This document shows, in pieces, positions 20,852 to 32,647 of a DNA stretch of 64,000 nucleotides. Numbering within the stretch: position 1 is the stretch's first letter; every line of letters starts with the position of its first letter. Where the stretch lies: NCBI GenBank assembly GCA_030765065.1, contig CM060979.1, positions 15,777,001-15,841,000 of the forward strand, written 5' to 3'. The position numbers and the translations under genes are program-made. Below the pieces are notes generated by a model, which did no database searches, was not told the origin of the DNA, and saw only the letters and a program-made list of their open reading frames with translations. The stretch is from Deroplatys truncata (lineage: Eukaryota; Arthropoda; Insecta; Mantodea; Mantidae).

Positions 20852-21183
20852 GGGCGGCACCGTGGGCCCGGGTTCAATCCCAGGGACCCGCATGTGGGGT
20901 TTGTGGTGGACAAAGCGGGGTTTGGGCGGGTTTTCTCCGGTTTCCCCCGCCATTCATTCCACCAACTGCTCCATCATCACCTTTCCTTTCATCCATTTCG
21001 CCATCATTTCGTTTATCTACTTCCTTCATCCCATACCATGCATCGGGCTGATCACCCATCCTGGATGCTCTGTCTGCTCCATGAGAGTCTGCTCCTCTCG
21101 ACAGGCCTCTGACCCCAGGCACCCACCTGTAAGTCCTGGGGGGTGTAAATCCTACATAAGCGGAGGTTAAACAGTGAAAGAAA
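20852..21183 (+). mobile_element. SINE-1 copy with 12-bp target duplication
   Basis: The tRNA-like head is 5' truncated but keeps the B-box GGGTTCAATCCC. The body includes TCCATCATCACCTTTCC and the conserved end CCTGGGGGGTGTAAAT, with a GAAA-rich tail. GAAAATAAATGT flanks it on both sides (20840-20851 and 21184-21195), a target duplication typical of LINE-driven retroposition. The short ORFs over it have no meaning. Confidence 0.9.
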
Positions 21184-21292
21184 GAAAATAAATGTACGGA
21201 TTTGATTGAAATTGATATTATTAGTTGTAGAGAAATAAATGTTTGTTTTTATGAAATTGTTGCTGGTGCTAACATTTTGCTTCATACTTTTT

Positions 21293-22157
21293 ACTTTCTC
21301 TACTACGTATAGCAAGTAGGGGAAGTATTGTATTCCACCCAAAAATTCGATACCGAGATTTCACCGGAAATACATGTTTTGAGACCCCCTGAATCCAAAA
21401 AAAAAAGCATTTTTGGAAACATGTCCGTGTGTGTGTCTGTGTGTGTGTGTGTCTGTCTGTGAACAGCATAACTCAGAAACGAACAGTCGTATAAACATCA
21501 AACTTGGTATTTAGGTTCAGTATCTTCCAGAGATGCGACACGAAGGTTTCAAGAAAATCCCCCATCCCAGATTACCCTTTACATGGAACATTTTTCGAAA
21601 ATTTTAACTCTCTCAAAAATGGCTCTAACGATTTTGATTAAAATATCATATGTTTAAGATATTTTTATGACAAATAAAATGTATATCTCGAATTTTCTGG
21701 GAATTTCTCCAAAAGTATTCTTCATTGTGAACGACTTTTGCATAATTGGTAAACCATAAGAGACAGACAAAATTTATGTCATATACATTTTTTTGTTGAG
21801 TGAACCATTTTCCAGATATTACTTGTTATTCCCTTAAATTTTTCAATAGTTATTTTCTCAAATGGGAATTCGTTATTCATTTTTTTTGTCTTGGATATGC
21901 AAAGAGTATTAATCTGTGGGAAATGGAATGGTGCTGCACCTAGTAACCAGCTATTAAGAGATATGTATATGCTTAAAGGCTACTGTATTTCTATATTGCC
22001 CTTGTAAATATATTTTCCCCTTACATCTACAAGAAAATTAGCAATAAGATAGAGTCTGCAAATGTTTATCTCGATTAACATGAAGTAGATGGAGAATAAG
22101 TGTTTGTATAAATAGTTTGTACAAGAGTAGAGAAATTCATGTGAGTGTAACACATCA
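21293..22157 (-). mobile_element. CA-element, young reversed copy (long-variant s1)
   Basis: Starts ACTTTCTCTACTACG after a T-run, ends CACATCA before a T-run. A short TG site lies at 21426-21459. s1 is of the long type with GTAACCAGCTATTAAGAG. Confidence 0.85.
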
Positions 22158-22549
22158 ATTTTTTTTTAGCCAGTGAATGAGGTAGTCATAAAATACATGC
22201 CCTTATCTTTAGGTAGCAGATTACAAATTTGAATACAAATCAGAGGAATCCTGAAATGTAAATAGTAAATTTTATTCGCAGAAATGTAAAAGAGAAAAAA
22301 CACGTAGAAAGGCTTCAATGGGGTTAAACGGGAGCGTACAGATGAGCTTTTAAAAATGTTTGATCAAAATGATTGACAGGTGTTTATAGAATATTTATGT
22401 AAAGCGTTGTCATTTTCACCTAGAATCTCATTCCAGTGTCGCTTAAATAGTTTCTGAGATAACGGAGCATGAATTTAGCAGATTTAACATTGTTGAGATA
22501 GGACTTTTAATCTCCCCTTTAACAAGATGTAGGTAGAGGAGGAGTTAAG
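22158..22549. other. Unassigned sequence
   Basis: I see no gene or known repeat here. Confidence 0.35.
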
Positions 22550-23990
22550 AGTAGGCCTCCGGTAACTGGAGCAGGGCATTGCAAGCTGGCCATGATGTGC
22601 CCTTTTTGCTACCAAGTGACCACTTTGAGGAAGGAATGAAGGGGAGACTCGAAAGGCGACCAGATGCGGACTACGACACGTGCTACCAAGGACGGGGTGC
22701 CTAACGATTCCGACATGACACTAATCCTGACGCCGGCTAGCCCTGCCGTAGACACCCGCATTTTTAACACTAAAATAATTTCAGTCAAATTATATGATAT
22801 AAAATATAATAACAGCCCGCCTTAAAGCAATATGTGTATAATATAATATACAAATGCATGTAACAGTCATTGTATTAATGTTTATATTATTATGTACATG
22901 TTCAATAATGTTATGTGTAATTTAATAATGTAGGAGCTGTGAGAATAATAGGTTAAAAGTTGCTAACAATGAGGTAACAATGAGGTAACCTTGAGGCAAT
23001 AATGAATAAGAAAGTTTAATAATACTACTTGTAATTATTGGAGTAACAATTACGTAATTTTTGAGACACTTTATAAAATAGCCAATCAACAACTAGAAAA
23101 AAGCTTAAGTTAAACAAAAGTATACTATTGGAGTAGGAATAGCCAATCAGAAACTGAAAGGGAGCAAAATTTACGAATTCAGCATTCAGTTGCTTGTAGA
23201 CAGTCTTCCTAACCGGACGCGAGACGCGTTCTCGAGAAGTTTAATATTTATTCAGGGTGAGACGAAAATAATTTACGTGTTTAAAAAAAAAGTGCAAGAA
23301 ATTAATAAATAATCTCACAGCTCTCTATATCAGTGAAGTGTTATTTTATTCGTTTAAAGAGTTAATAAATGGAGTGAAGTACAAATTATAATCTGTGTAA
23401 GCCTACATTCTTAGCCGCACTACTCTCTGCAAAGAAATCCATGTCTCTAAAAATGATACTGACGCAGCCGAGGCAAATATAAATATATAATATTTAAAGA
23501 AACAGTCAAATTACAATGTTAATATTTTTAAATTTGGGGCGAAGGCTACCGGAAACTTTTTACCATACGGGCGGTTGCAACTACTTCAAGTTCGGCTCCC
23601 CAACAGTCGAAATACAATACAACACCATCATAAAATTAACCTTCTTCAAATTGGCTTCCATACGTGGGGCAGAAACTACCTTCTTCAGGGTACCAGAAAT
23701 TAGGCACTCCCAGGAAGAATAGGGGCCCATTATCCCTGCCAAGCCACAGGGAGAAATCTTTACATAGCGTAAATTCCACCGTCCTGCCGCAACACACCTA
23801 CCGCCGTCGCCTGGTCCCACAACCCTGAAACGGATGAAAAGAAATGATGGACAGGAAATTCGAGGTTAAAGCAGAACCTCAGCATTCGGTTACCTACCCC
23901 GGAAAACCACGTAAAAATTGTGAGAGTGGCAGGCATAACGGGAATCGCACCCGGGACCTCTCGAATGCGAGCCGCGGATCATTCACGTTC
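22550..23990 (-). mobile_element. SINE-2 copy split by a solo LTR
   Basis: The tail half (22550-22750, with CCAGATGCGGACTACGAC and GACGCCGGCTAGCC) matches 41320-41410 of another SINE-2. The head half (23690-23990) holds 'gaaattcgaggttaaagcag', CAGCATTCGG and the tRNA-like start (reverse of GGTCCCGGGTGCGATTCCCG). The solo LTR at 22750-23687 separates them. Confidence 0.6.
22750..23687 (+). mobile_element. Solo LTR, copy B
   Basis: Matches the LTR family in the orientation that starts TGAGGCAG in copy E. Here the start has drifted (around TAGACACCCGCATTTTTAAC) and the end is CTTCTTCA at 23687. CCAAT boxes ('agccaatcaac', 'agccaatcag') and AATAAA motifs are kept. No matching target duplication is visible, so the start is approximate. 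Confidence 0.65.
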
Positions 23991-24802
23991 GGTAGAAGTA
24001 GATAGAAGAATAGTTTGTAGAAGAGTGAGTAGAGAAGGGCATGGATTTGTTTTGTAGGAGCTGGATCGAGTGTTTCTTGCATCAACTCCTTGAGAATTGT
24101 GCTGTCGGTAGTCGTTCATTTGTTTCAACTTGCAGTTCACATCCTGATGCTCGAACTCACGACTTGTTGAATGATGTGTGCATGTGCTGCCATCACGCGG
24201 ATATCTTCATAATGCAAAAAAAGAAGAGCAATGCCTCTCAGTTGGTGTCCTCATTGCTGATATTTACGAGGGTTCCCTCCACGGAGAGACGGGTCCAGGT
24301 AGACGGAGAAAAAGCACATAAATCAGCCAAATAACAACGCTACATGCCCATTATCTGACGGACTCGGCCGGGCTCAGACCTCCTCCATAATTGCTAGGGG
24401 CAACCTCTGCCTTCCTCAACAACCGATCGAGAGGTTTTCAGAAACTAATAATTCACCTGCACCACTGCCACCAGCTGGAAAATTTCAAGTTTCCTTTTTC
24501 TTCTTTTAAACGCAATCTGGGATCAGAGGTCCTTTACACCGCGCGCAGGGCAGGAGCAACATTAGCTAGTGTGAAAGCCGCCGCAAGGAAATGAGGCGAA
24601 ATTGCGGTTTAGAAATCTTTGTGTTGAAGTCACAGAAACCTCCTGAAAGTGAAAAATTAGAACCCGGCCCTTCTTCCCAGGCAGCCGATACCAGAAAACT
24701 ATGACGAAGCACTTCTGTGCAATTATTAACTTCGGCGGCGATTCTGTTGGTCTGAACGTCATGATGAACTATTTACCTGAATAAGTTTTTACTCGATTGG
24801 TA
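23991..24802. other. Unassigned sequence
   Basis: Mixed composition with many short open frames. I recognise no domain or repeat family. It could be unique sequence between the SINE-2 and the LINE. Confidence 0.35.
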
Positions 24803-26531
24803 TTGGCCAAGGGGAAAGGGGCAATGTCAGCGATTAGAGGGTGTAAATATAGAATACCAGATATAAACGTTAAATGGCTAGAGAAAATATATAACACAGT
24901 AGTTGAAGCAAAAATGTTATATAAGTGAAATATGGTGAGCAGAACGAAGCTGGGAAGTGATAAGATATGGTACATAAGAGTTTTTGTAGAGACATTTTAG
25001 GCTTTCCAAATGCCACAGTAAACGAATTTACTCTAATTGAAATGGAGAGAGTGGGGAGAAAAGGGGTAATAATGGAGAGAGCTCTTAAACATTGGTATAG
25101 ACTATTAAATTTAGATGAGAAAAACTTGTTGAGGCAGTGTCTGGAATTTCAAAAAAGGAGTTTCAAGAAAAACGGGTGCAGTTATAGTACAAACTAACTT
25201 GGAAAATAGTGGTCTGGGAGAAATTTGTAGGAGGAGGGAAAATAATGTTAAGGTTTTTTGGAAAGAAGCTAGATAGAGGTTTGAAGATATAGAGATACAA
25301 AATACATTTACTATCATCGAGAAGAAAATTTCCTTGGAATCATATATATTAATAAAAAATCTGATGTGTTACACTCACATGACTTTCTCTACTCTTGTAC
25401 AAACTATTTTTACAAACGCTTATTCTCCATCTACTTCATGTTAATCGAGATGTTAATCTTATTGCTAATCTTCTTGTAGATGCAAGGGGAATTGCTAGGT
25501 TTTAAGCGATAGTCCAATATTTTAAGAGCTGGTTGCTATGTGGAGTATTCCATTCTCTTTGCATTACCAGGACAAAAAATGAATAACGAATTTGAGAAAA
25601 AGTATAATTATTAGAAAATTTAAGGGAATAACAAGCAATATCTCGAAAAAGGTTTACTCAACAAAAAAATGTTAATGACATAAATTGTGTATTTTAACGC
25701 GATCAACATTTTTTGTGTAGTAAAATTTTGTCTATCTCTTTTGGTTTACCAGTTATGCAAACGTCGTTCACAATGAAGAATACTTTTGGAGACATTCCCA
25801 GAAAATTCGAGATATACATTTCATTTGTCATTAAAATATCTTAAACACATGATATTTTAATCAAAATTGTTAGAGCTATTTTTGAGAAAATTAAAATTTT
25901 AGAAACATTTTCCATGTAAAGGGTAATCTGGGGTGGAGGGATTTTCTTGAAAACCTTTGTGTCGCATCCCTGGAAGATACTGAACCTAAATACCAAGTTT
26001 GGTGTTTGTCCGACAGTTCGTTTCCGAATTATGCTGTTCACAGACACACACACACGGACATGTTTCCAAAAATGCTTTTTTTGGATTCAGGGGATCTCAA
26101 AACATATATTTCCGGTGAAATCTAGGTATCGAATTTTTGGGTGGAATACAATACTTCCCCTACTTACTATACGTAGTAGAGAAAGTAAAAATGTATGGAC
26201 TAGAGAACAGTATGTGGATTACTCAAATAAGGAACAAAGAGAGAGTATAACTTTGGTACGAGCAGGTGTATGGAGACTAATAGGAATGAGAAATGGGTTC
26301 CCACAGAACCAGTGTCCAATATGTGGGGAAAGAGAAGATTTAGAACATATCGTGTTTGATTGTAAAGGTACACAGCATTGGAGAAAGGAAGCTATAAATG
26401 GGAAATGGTTCAAACTGGACATGAAAGTAGCCTTAAGCAAGATCTTTAACAAGGACAATAAAAAGGTAGGAGAGTACCTGTCCAAAGCAAAAAAGAAATG
26501 GTTATGGACAATAAAAAGAGACGTGAATTAA
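24803..26531 (+). pseudogene. LINE pol C-terminal region, split by a CA-element
   Basis: Plus-strand reading gives a segment with VVEAKMLY, then HKSFCRDILGFPNATVNEF, motifs that follow the reverse-transcriptase domain in non-LTR retrotransposons. After the inserted CA-element the frame continues to CPICGEREDLEHIVFDC, the C-terminal CCHC zinc-binding motif of these proteins, and stops at 26529. There are stops near 24925 and at 25195-25197. Removing the inserted 825-bp element plus 5 duplicated A returns both sides to one frame. 5' truncation is normal for LINEs. The clade is not determined and no RNase H motif is seen in this piece. Confidence 0.75.
25362..26186 (+). mobile_element. CA-element inserted in a LINE reading frame
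   Basis: A complete young copy of 825 bp with a short CA site (26043-26056). The left flank is TTAATAAAAAA and the right flank is AAAAATGTATGG. The host is identifiable LINE sequence, so this copy gives the cleanest definition of the element's ends: first base T of TCTGATGTG, last base T of GAGAAAGT, target an A6 run. Confidence 0.9.
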
Positions 26532-26745
26532 TTTCATCATGAGATGTTAAGATATGTAATTATATTATCATTATTATAAAATTAGTATTATTAGTTTATT
26601 ATTTTGGTATTATTACCATTATTATAAATTTTTTATGTTATAAATAAAGAAAGTAATATGGGTAGAATATGGCAAGATAACAGCTTGGGCTTATGTATAG
26701 CCATATTCTAAGGAAGATTGCTAGCACAAATAAATAAATATATCA
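26532..26745 (+). repeat. LINE 3' untranslated region and tail
   Basis: A/T-rich sequence after the LINE stop, ending 'cacaaataaataaata', a simple-repeat tail of the kind found at non-LTR retrotransposon 3' ends. Confidence 0.55.
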
Positions 26746-26764
26746 TTCAAGGTCAAATTATACC

Positions 26765-27090
26765 CATCTATGTTCCAAATTTTCATCGTTGTTAGTATAA
26801 CAAACATTTCTTTTCCTTGAAATTAATGATCCTCCACACAAGACGTGTGTTGGACAAGGTTGGAAAGATAGAATCAAACGACTGAAAAATGCAATGCCAC
26901 CGCCGGGATTTGAACCATGGATCTCTCTGTTTCTGTCCAGTTGCTCTAACCGCTGAGCTACCATAGCAACATGCCGGTACGATATTACATTCCCCAACTG
27001 ATTCGCATTTTTCCCAGTAAACCACAAGGAGATCTCAGATTGTATTGAGAAGACATACCCCAATGGCGACTTATAATGCTGAAACGTTGT
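26765..27090 (-). mobile_element. SINE-3 copy with a tRNA-like core (left arm of an inverted pair)
   Basis: On the minus strand a tRNA-like core reads ATGGTAGCTCAGCGGTTAGA (A-box region) and GGTTCAAATCCC (B-box). The predicted anticodon stem does not pair well, so it is a tRNA relic and not a working tRNA. It is preceded by about 130 bp of family sequence (CATTGGGGTATGTCTTCTCA) and followed by TTTTTCAGTCG. Confidence 0.65.
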
Positions 27091-27164
27091 CCAACACACT
27101 GCTTGTGCGGAAGAGCAATTAATTCCATTGATTGGCCTAATAGCGATTGAAACTATGGAGCCGG

Positions 27165-27365
27165 TAACTTAAAGTATTTACAGCATTGTAAGTTGCCATT
27201 GGGGTATGTCTTCTCAATACAACCTGAGATCTCCTGATGTGATTTACCGGGAAATATACGAATCAGTTGGAGAATTTAACGTCGTGCCGGCATGTTGCCA
27301 TGGTAGCTCACTGGTTAGAGCAACCGGATGACATTGAATTTTTCAGTCATCCTTTCTACCTTTCC
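27165..27365 (+). mobile_element. SINE-3 copy (right arm of an inverted pair)
   Basis: It has the same order of words as the left arm in opposite orientation: CATTGGGGTATGTCTTCTCA, GGAGAATTTAACGTCG, ATGGTAGCTCACTGGTTAGA. An internal deletion of about 45 bp removes the B-box, and the sequence resumes at TTTTTCAGTCATCC. The pair could fold into a hairpin with arms of about 130 bp and a 75-bp loop. Confidence 0.65.
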
Positions 27366-27429
27366 ATTTGTTTTCCTTGTTTTAAGCATTGCTATCAGGT
27401 CCAACTGAATATTTACAGGTATAGGATCT

Positions 27430-27965
27430 AACTCGGAGCAGGCAAGGATAGGACTAGTTAACGGAAGTGACACTTAGCAACTCGACCCCCAATGGATCTT
27501 TTGAGCGTACATCCCGGGAGGAATGCATGAGGTGAGGGAACCGCAGGAGACGTATGGGTAGCATAGAAGCCGGCGCAAGTCGACAGAGACGTGTAGAGTT
27601 CCCTAATAGTTCCAGGCTTGACCACCCGGCTACGGGAGACTCGCTCGGAGACGTCCCTCTAGTGGGACAGGGGAAACACGATACATCAGTGAGGCTCAAC
27701 GGCTTATCTCTAGCAGGGCCGAGAAGAAGGTACAAATCGCAAACATCTACCCGACACCGACCGAATAACTGCCCCGGAATCAACCTGAAACATGAAAGAG
27801 AAATATGAGAGGTAATGGGGGGGGTGGAAAATCTGTGGTAGAAACATCCCCGGCATTCGCCTATGTCAACAAGTGAAAAACACAAAAAAACCCATGGTCA
27901 GTGTTGGAGGCCACCGGGGAACGAATTCGAGGCCTCCCGATGCGAATCGCACACTGAACGACAAA
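27430..27965 (-). mobile_element. SINE-2 copy, same variant as at 5 kb
   Basis: The reverse complement carries the family order found at 5035-5495: tRNA-like head (near 27905-27960), 'gttttttttgtgtttttcac' region, GGTCGGTGTCGGGTAGATG, CCCTGCTAGAGATAAG, and the tail with CATTGGGGGTCGAG. A 45-bp stretch around 27640-27690 is an extra segment or local duplication. Confidence 0.65.
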
Positions 27966-27995
27966 CAGCGCGGTTTACTTGGGTTACTAAAAAAA

Positions 27996-28925
27996 TCTGA
28001 TCTGTTACACTCACATGACTTTCTCTACTCTTGTACAATCTAATTTTACAAACGCCTATTCCATATGCTTCATGTTAATCGAGATATCGAGATGTGAATC
28101 TTATTGATAATTTTCTTGTAGATGCAAGGGGAATATGGTAGGCTTTAAGCGATAGTCAAATATTTTAACCCTGGTTGCTATGTGGCGCATTCCATTCTCT
28201 TTGCATGTCCAGGACATAAAAAAATCTGATGTGTTACACTCACATGACTTTCTCTACTCTTGCACAAACTATTTTTACAAACGTTTATTCTCCATATGCT
28301 TCATGTTAATCGAGATGTCAATCTTATTGCTAATTTTCTTGTAGATGCAAGGGGAACATGGTAGGTTATAAGCGATAGTCAAATCTTTTAAGCGCTGGTT
28401 GCTATGTGGCGCATTCTATTCTGTTTGCATATCCAGGACATAAAAATTGAATAACGAATTTGAGAAAAAGTATAAGTATTGGAAAATTTAAGGAAATATC
28501 AAGCAATATCTCGAAAATGGTTCACTCAACTAAGAAAATGTAGATGACATAAATTGTGTATTGTTCCCGATGTACATTTTTTGTGTAGTAAAATTTTGTC
28601 TATCTCTTATGGTTTACCAGTTATGCAAAAGTCGTTCACAATAAAGAATACTTTTGGAAACATTCCCAGGAAATCCAAAATATACATTTTATTTGTCATA
28701 AAAATATCTTAAACATATGATATTTAAATCAAAATCGTTAGAGCCATTTTTGAGAAAATTAAAATTTTCGAAAAATCTTCCATGTAAAGGGTAGTCTGGG
28801 GTGGGGGGATTTTCTTGAAAATCTTCGTGTCACATCTCTGGAAGATACTGAACGTAAATACCAAGTTTGGTGTTTATCCGACTGTTAGTTTTTGAGTTAT
28901 GCTGTTCACAGACACACACACACAG

Positions 28926-28957
<32 letters not shown>

Positions 28958-29739
28958 ACACACGGACATGTTTCCAAAAATGCTTTTTTTGGATTCAGGA
29001 GGTCTCAAAACATGTGAAATCTCGGTATCGAGTGTTTGGGTGGAATGCAATACTTCCCCTACTTACTATACGTAGTAGAGAAAGTAAAATGAATAACGAA
29101 TTTGAGAAAAAGTATAAATATTGGAAAATTTAAGGGAATAACAAGCAATATCACGCAAACGGTTCACTCAACAAAAGAAATGTATATGACATAAATTGTG
29201 TATTTTAAGGCGATCTACATTTTTCGTGTAGTAAAATTTTGTCTATCTCTTATGGTTTACCAGTTATGCAAAAGTCGTTCACAATGAAGAATACTTTTGG
29301 AGACATTCCCAGAAAAATCGAGATATACATTTTATTTGCCATGACAATATCTTAAACATATGATATTTTAATCAAAATCGTTAGAGCCGTTTTTGAGAAA
29401 ATTAAAATTTTCGAAAAATGTTCCATGTAAAGGGTAGTCTGGGGCGGGGGGATTTTCTTGAAAACCTTCGTGTCGCATCTCTGAAAGATACTGAACATAA
29501 ATACCAAGTTTGGCGTTTATCCGACTCTTCGTTTTTGAGTTATGCTGTTCACAGACACACAGACACACAGACACACAGACAGACACACAGACACACAGAC
29601 ACACACACGGACATGTTTCCAAAAATGCTTTTTTTGGATTCAAGGAGTCTCAAAACATGTATTTCCGGTGAAATCACTGTACCGAATTTTTGGGTGGAAT
29701 GCAATACTTCCCCTACTTACTATACGTAGTAGGGAAAGT
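27996..29739 (+). mobile_element. CA-element split by one nested CA-element
   Basis: s1 (27996-28224) stops at GGACATAAAAAAA. After the nested copy, s2 and s3 continue (29086-29739) from AAAATGAATAACG to GTAGGGAAAGT. The break is in the first internal A-run. The CA site (29553-29608) is a CACAGA-rich compound repeat. Confidence 0.8.
28225..29085 (+). mobile_element. CA-element nested in the first A-run
   Basis: A complete copy with CA tract at 28909-28966. A block after ACATG is shortened by about 14 bp (AAACATGTGAAATCTCGG). It is flanked by A-runs at both ends. Confidence 0.85.
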
Positions 29740-29745
29740 AAAAAA

Positions 29746-30612
29746 TCTGATGTGTTACACTCACATGACTTTCTCTAATCTCTACTATTTTTACAAGCGC
29801 TTATTCTCCATATGCTTCATGTTAATCGAGATATCGAGATGTCAATCTTATTGATAATTTTCTTGTAGATGCAAGGGGAATATGGTAGCTTTTAAGCGAT
29901 AGTCAAATATTTTAATGCTGGTTGCTATGTGGTGCACTCCATTCTCTTTGCATGTCCAGGACATAAAAAAAATGAATAACGAATTTGAGAAAAGGTATAA
30001 GTATTGGAAAATTTAAGGGAATAACAAGCAATATCTCGCAAACGGTTCACTCAACAAAAGAAATGTATATGACATAAATTGTGTATTTTAACGCGATCTA
30101 CATTTTTCATGTAGTAAAATTTTGTCTATCTCTTATGGTTTACCAGTTATGCAAAAGTCGTTCATAATGAAGAATACTTTTGGAGACATTCCCAGAAAAT
30201 TCGAGATATACATTTTATTTGTCATGACAATATCTTAAACATATGATATTTTAATCAAAATCGTTAGAGCCGTTTTTGAGAAAATTAAAATTTTCGAAAA
30301 ATGTTCCATGTAAAGGGTAGTCTGGGGTGGGGGGATTTTCTTGAAAACCTTCGTGTCGCATCTCTGGATGATACTGAACCTAAATACCAAGTTTGGTGCT
30401 TATCCGACTGTTCGTTTTTGAGTTATGCTGTTCACAGACACACAGACACACAGACACACAGACAGACACAGACACACACACGGACATGTTTCCAAAAATG
30501 CTTTCTTTGGATTCAGGAGGTCTCAAAACATGTATTTCCGGTGAAATCTCGGTATCGAATTTTTGGGTGGAATGCAATACTTCCCCTACTTACTATACGT
30601 AGTAGAGAAAGT
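29746..30612 (+). mobile_element. CA-element, full copy directly abutting the previous one
   Basis: It starts six A after the end of the preceding copy. It has the usual s1-s2-s3 and a CACAGA compound repeat (about 30436-30481) almost identical to that at 29553-29608. Confidence 0.85.
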
Positions 30613-31082
30613 AAAAATGAATAACGAATTTGAGAAAAAGCATAAGTATTGGAAAATTTAAGGGAATAACAAGCAATATCTCGTAAACGGTTCACTCAAC
30701 AAAAAATGTATATGACATAAATTGTGTATTTTAACGCGATCTACATTTTTTGTGTAGTAAAATTTTCTCTATCTCTTATGGTTTACCGGTTATGCAATAG
30801 TCGTTCACAATGAAGAACTCTTTTGGAGACATTCCCAGAAAATTCAAGATATCGTTTTATTTGTCATAAAAATATCTTAAAGATATGATATTTTAATCAA
30901 AATCGTTAGAGCCGTTTTTGAGAAAATTAAACTTTTCGAAAAATCTTCCATGTAAAGGGTATCCTGGGGTGGGGGGATTTTGTTGGAAACCTTCGTGTCG
31001 CATCCCTGGAAGATATTGAACCTAAATACCAAGTTTGGTGTTTATCCGACTGTTCGTTTCTGAGATATGCTGTTCACAGACA

Positions 31083-31117
<35 letters not shown>

Positions 31118-31244
31118 ATGTTTCCAAAAATGCTTTTTTTGGATTCAGGGGGTCTCAAAACATATATTTCCGGTGAAATCTCGGTATCGAATTTTTGGGT
31201 GCAGTACAAAACTTCCCCTACTTACTATACGTAGTAGAGAAAGT
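30613..31244 (+). mobile_element. CA-element s2+s3 piece without s1
   Basis: Starts AAAAATGAATAACG and ends GTAGAGAAAGT. With 29746-30612 it repeats the 'full copy + s2s3' order of 28225-29739, so the two blocks look like a duplication of a roughly 1.5-kb composite. Confidence 0.75.
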
Positions 31245-31600
31245 AAAAAAGAGATGCCTGATGCCGCATGTCAGGGCGGTCAACGTTCTAACTTGAGTCA
31301 CTATATATGACTAGAGAATTCACCACTTTTGATTGACAGATTGACTCTGGGTCAACAATGAAAATGTTAAATAAATAACTGCTGATTCTTATGCATTTGC
31401 ATCTGCCAAATCCAAAAAATAAGCCAGAAATTTTCCATCACCCACCAATTGATTGTAATATTAAAACAACTTTTACTGTTTAGTAGTATAGGGCGATAAA
31501 TGTTTTCGCAGTTCTCATGGCTCGTGTTATCTTATTTACTGGGCGCCTCTTGTTTTATTATTTTAAATTTGGGTTCATTGTCCTCCAGCTAGCTATTGTA
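31245..31600. other. Unassigned sequence
   Basis: No feature is recognised. Confidence 0.35.
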
Positions 31601-31608
31601 ACTTAGTC

Positions 31609-32283
31609 GAGCACGTGTCTCTAAGCAGGGCGTGTAAACCGAAAGGAGTTGTTGCTAAAAGATAACACTGATAAAAAATCTGAATCTACACCTTTATTGC
31701 CGTCTCACTTAATAATTCACATATTTAATCTTTATACATGCCTGACTGAAACTGTGATATTTCCGAATGTAACTACAGTCGTTATAGTTGCCGCGCACCA
31801 ATTAGTTCGCGTACTTTACATTTTTGTAACTAATTCTGCGACGTGCACCTCGTGAGAGATTCTTCAGAACAGTGCGACACTTGCTTATGGCTCGAGAATA
31901 TATACTCCTTCACCTCGAATTGCTTAAACATTATAATAGAGCTGCTATTGGTTACCAAATCGCGCCCACTTTAGCGTCTGTTTTGGTCAGCCAATCACTA
32001 CTACTAACATATATACTCTAGGGAACATATTCCCTCCATTTCTAAAAAAGGCACGCTACCTGACGTCATTTGTTTGTGACTTCTTAGTGATAAACAACTC
32101 GCCCCCTCGGTTTATTGTTACCCACTTCTATTGTCAGTTTCAGTTAGGCTGTGCAAACTTATTTCCTAACAATACTTATGGCTAACAAACATCTAAAATC
32201 CTGTACATACAATAATATTAATTTACACTATAATCACTGTGGCATTCACAGCATGTTATCATATAAAATATTGCCTCAATGTG
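31609..32283 (-). mobile_element. Probable solo LTR of a second, related family
   Basis: On the minus strand it begins TGAGGCAATATTTT, nearly the same as TGAGGCAGTATTTT of the main LTR family. It then contains CCAAT motifs (GACCAAAAC, AACCAATAGC), a TATA-like GTATATATTCTCG, a GTCGCACTGTTCTG start-like region and AATAAAGGTGTAG as a polyadenylation signal. The internal body is not similar to the main family. No target duplication was found, so the 3' boundary is uncertain. Confidence 0.4.
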
Positions 32284-32643
32284 CTGTTTAAAAGAAAATA
32301 ATTGTATTTCATTACGTCAACAAATGGCATATTTGCTTTAAGCCATTGTTGGATGTGACAGAATGACAAAGTTCAACAACGAGCTTCTCCTCGCAAAACT
32401 ATGGCTTTCCCTCTCAGGTCAATGTTTACTCCACCAACAGATAAAGAAGGTCTGTTACAGATAGAAAGGGTCTTGCATAGTTGCCAGAGGAGTAGAAGCT
32501 AATACCGAGTTTTCTTAAGCATTGTGATTTAGAAGGACGATAAACGTAAACGATAAAAACATTTGTGGTAAGTTCGCTTTAAAAGCGCAGAGGCGAAATT
32601 TGACTCCTCGAATTAGAAGAGCTTATGTGTTATTTTGACAATA
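32284..32643. other. Unassigned sequence
   Basis: A/T-rich with no recognised repeat or gene. Confidence 0.35.
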
Positions 32644-32647
32644 AAAT

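Noticed and set aside
26885-26965. A functional tRNA gene on the minus strand
   Set aside because: A- and B-boxes are present but the anticodon stem pairs badly, and the sequence belongs to a SINE with a second copy nearby.
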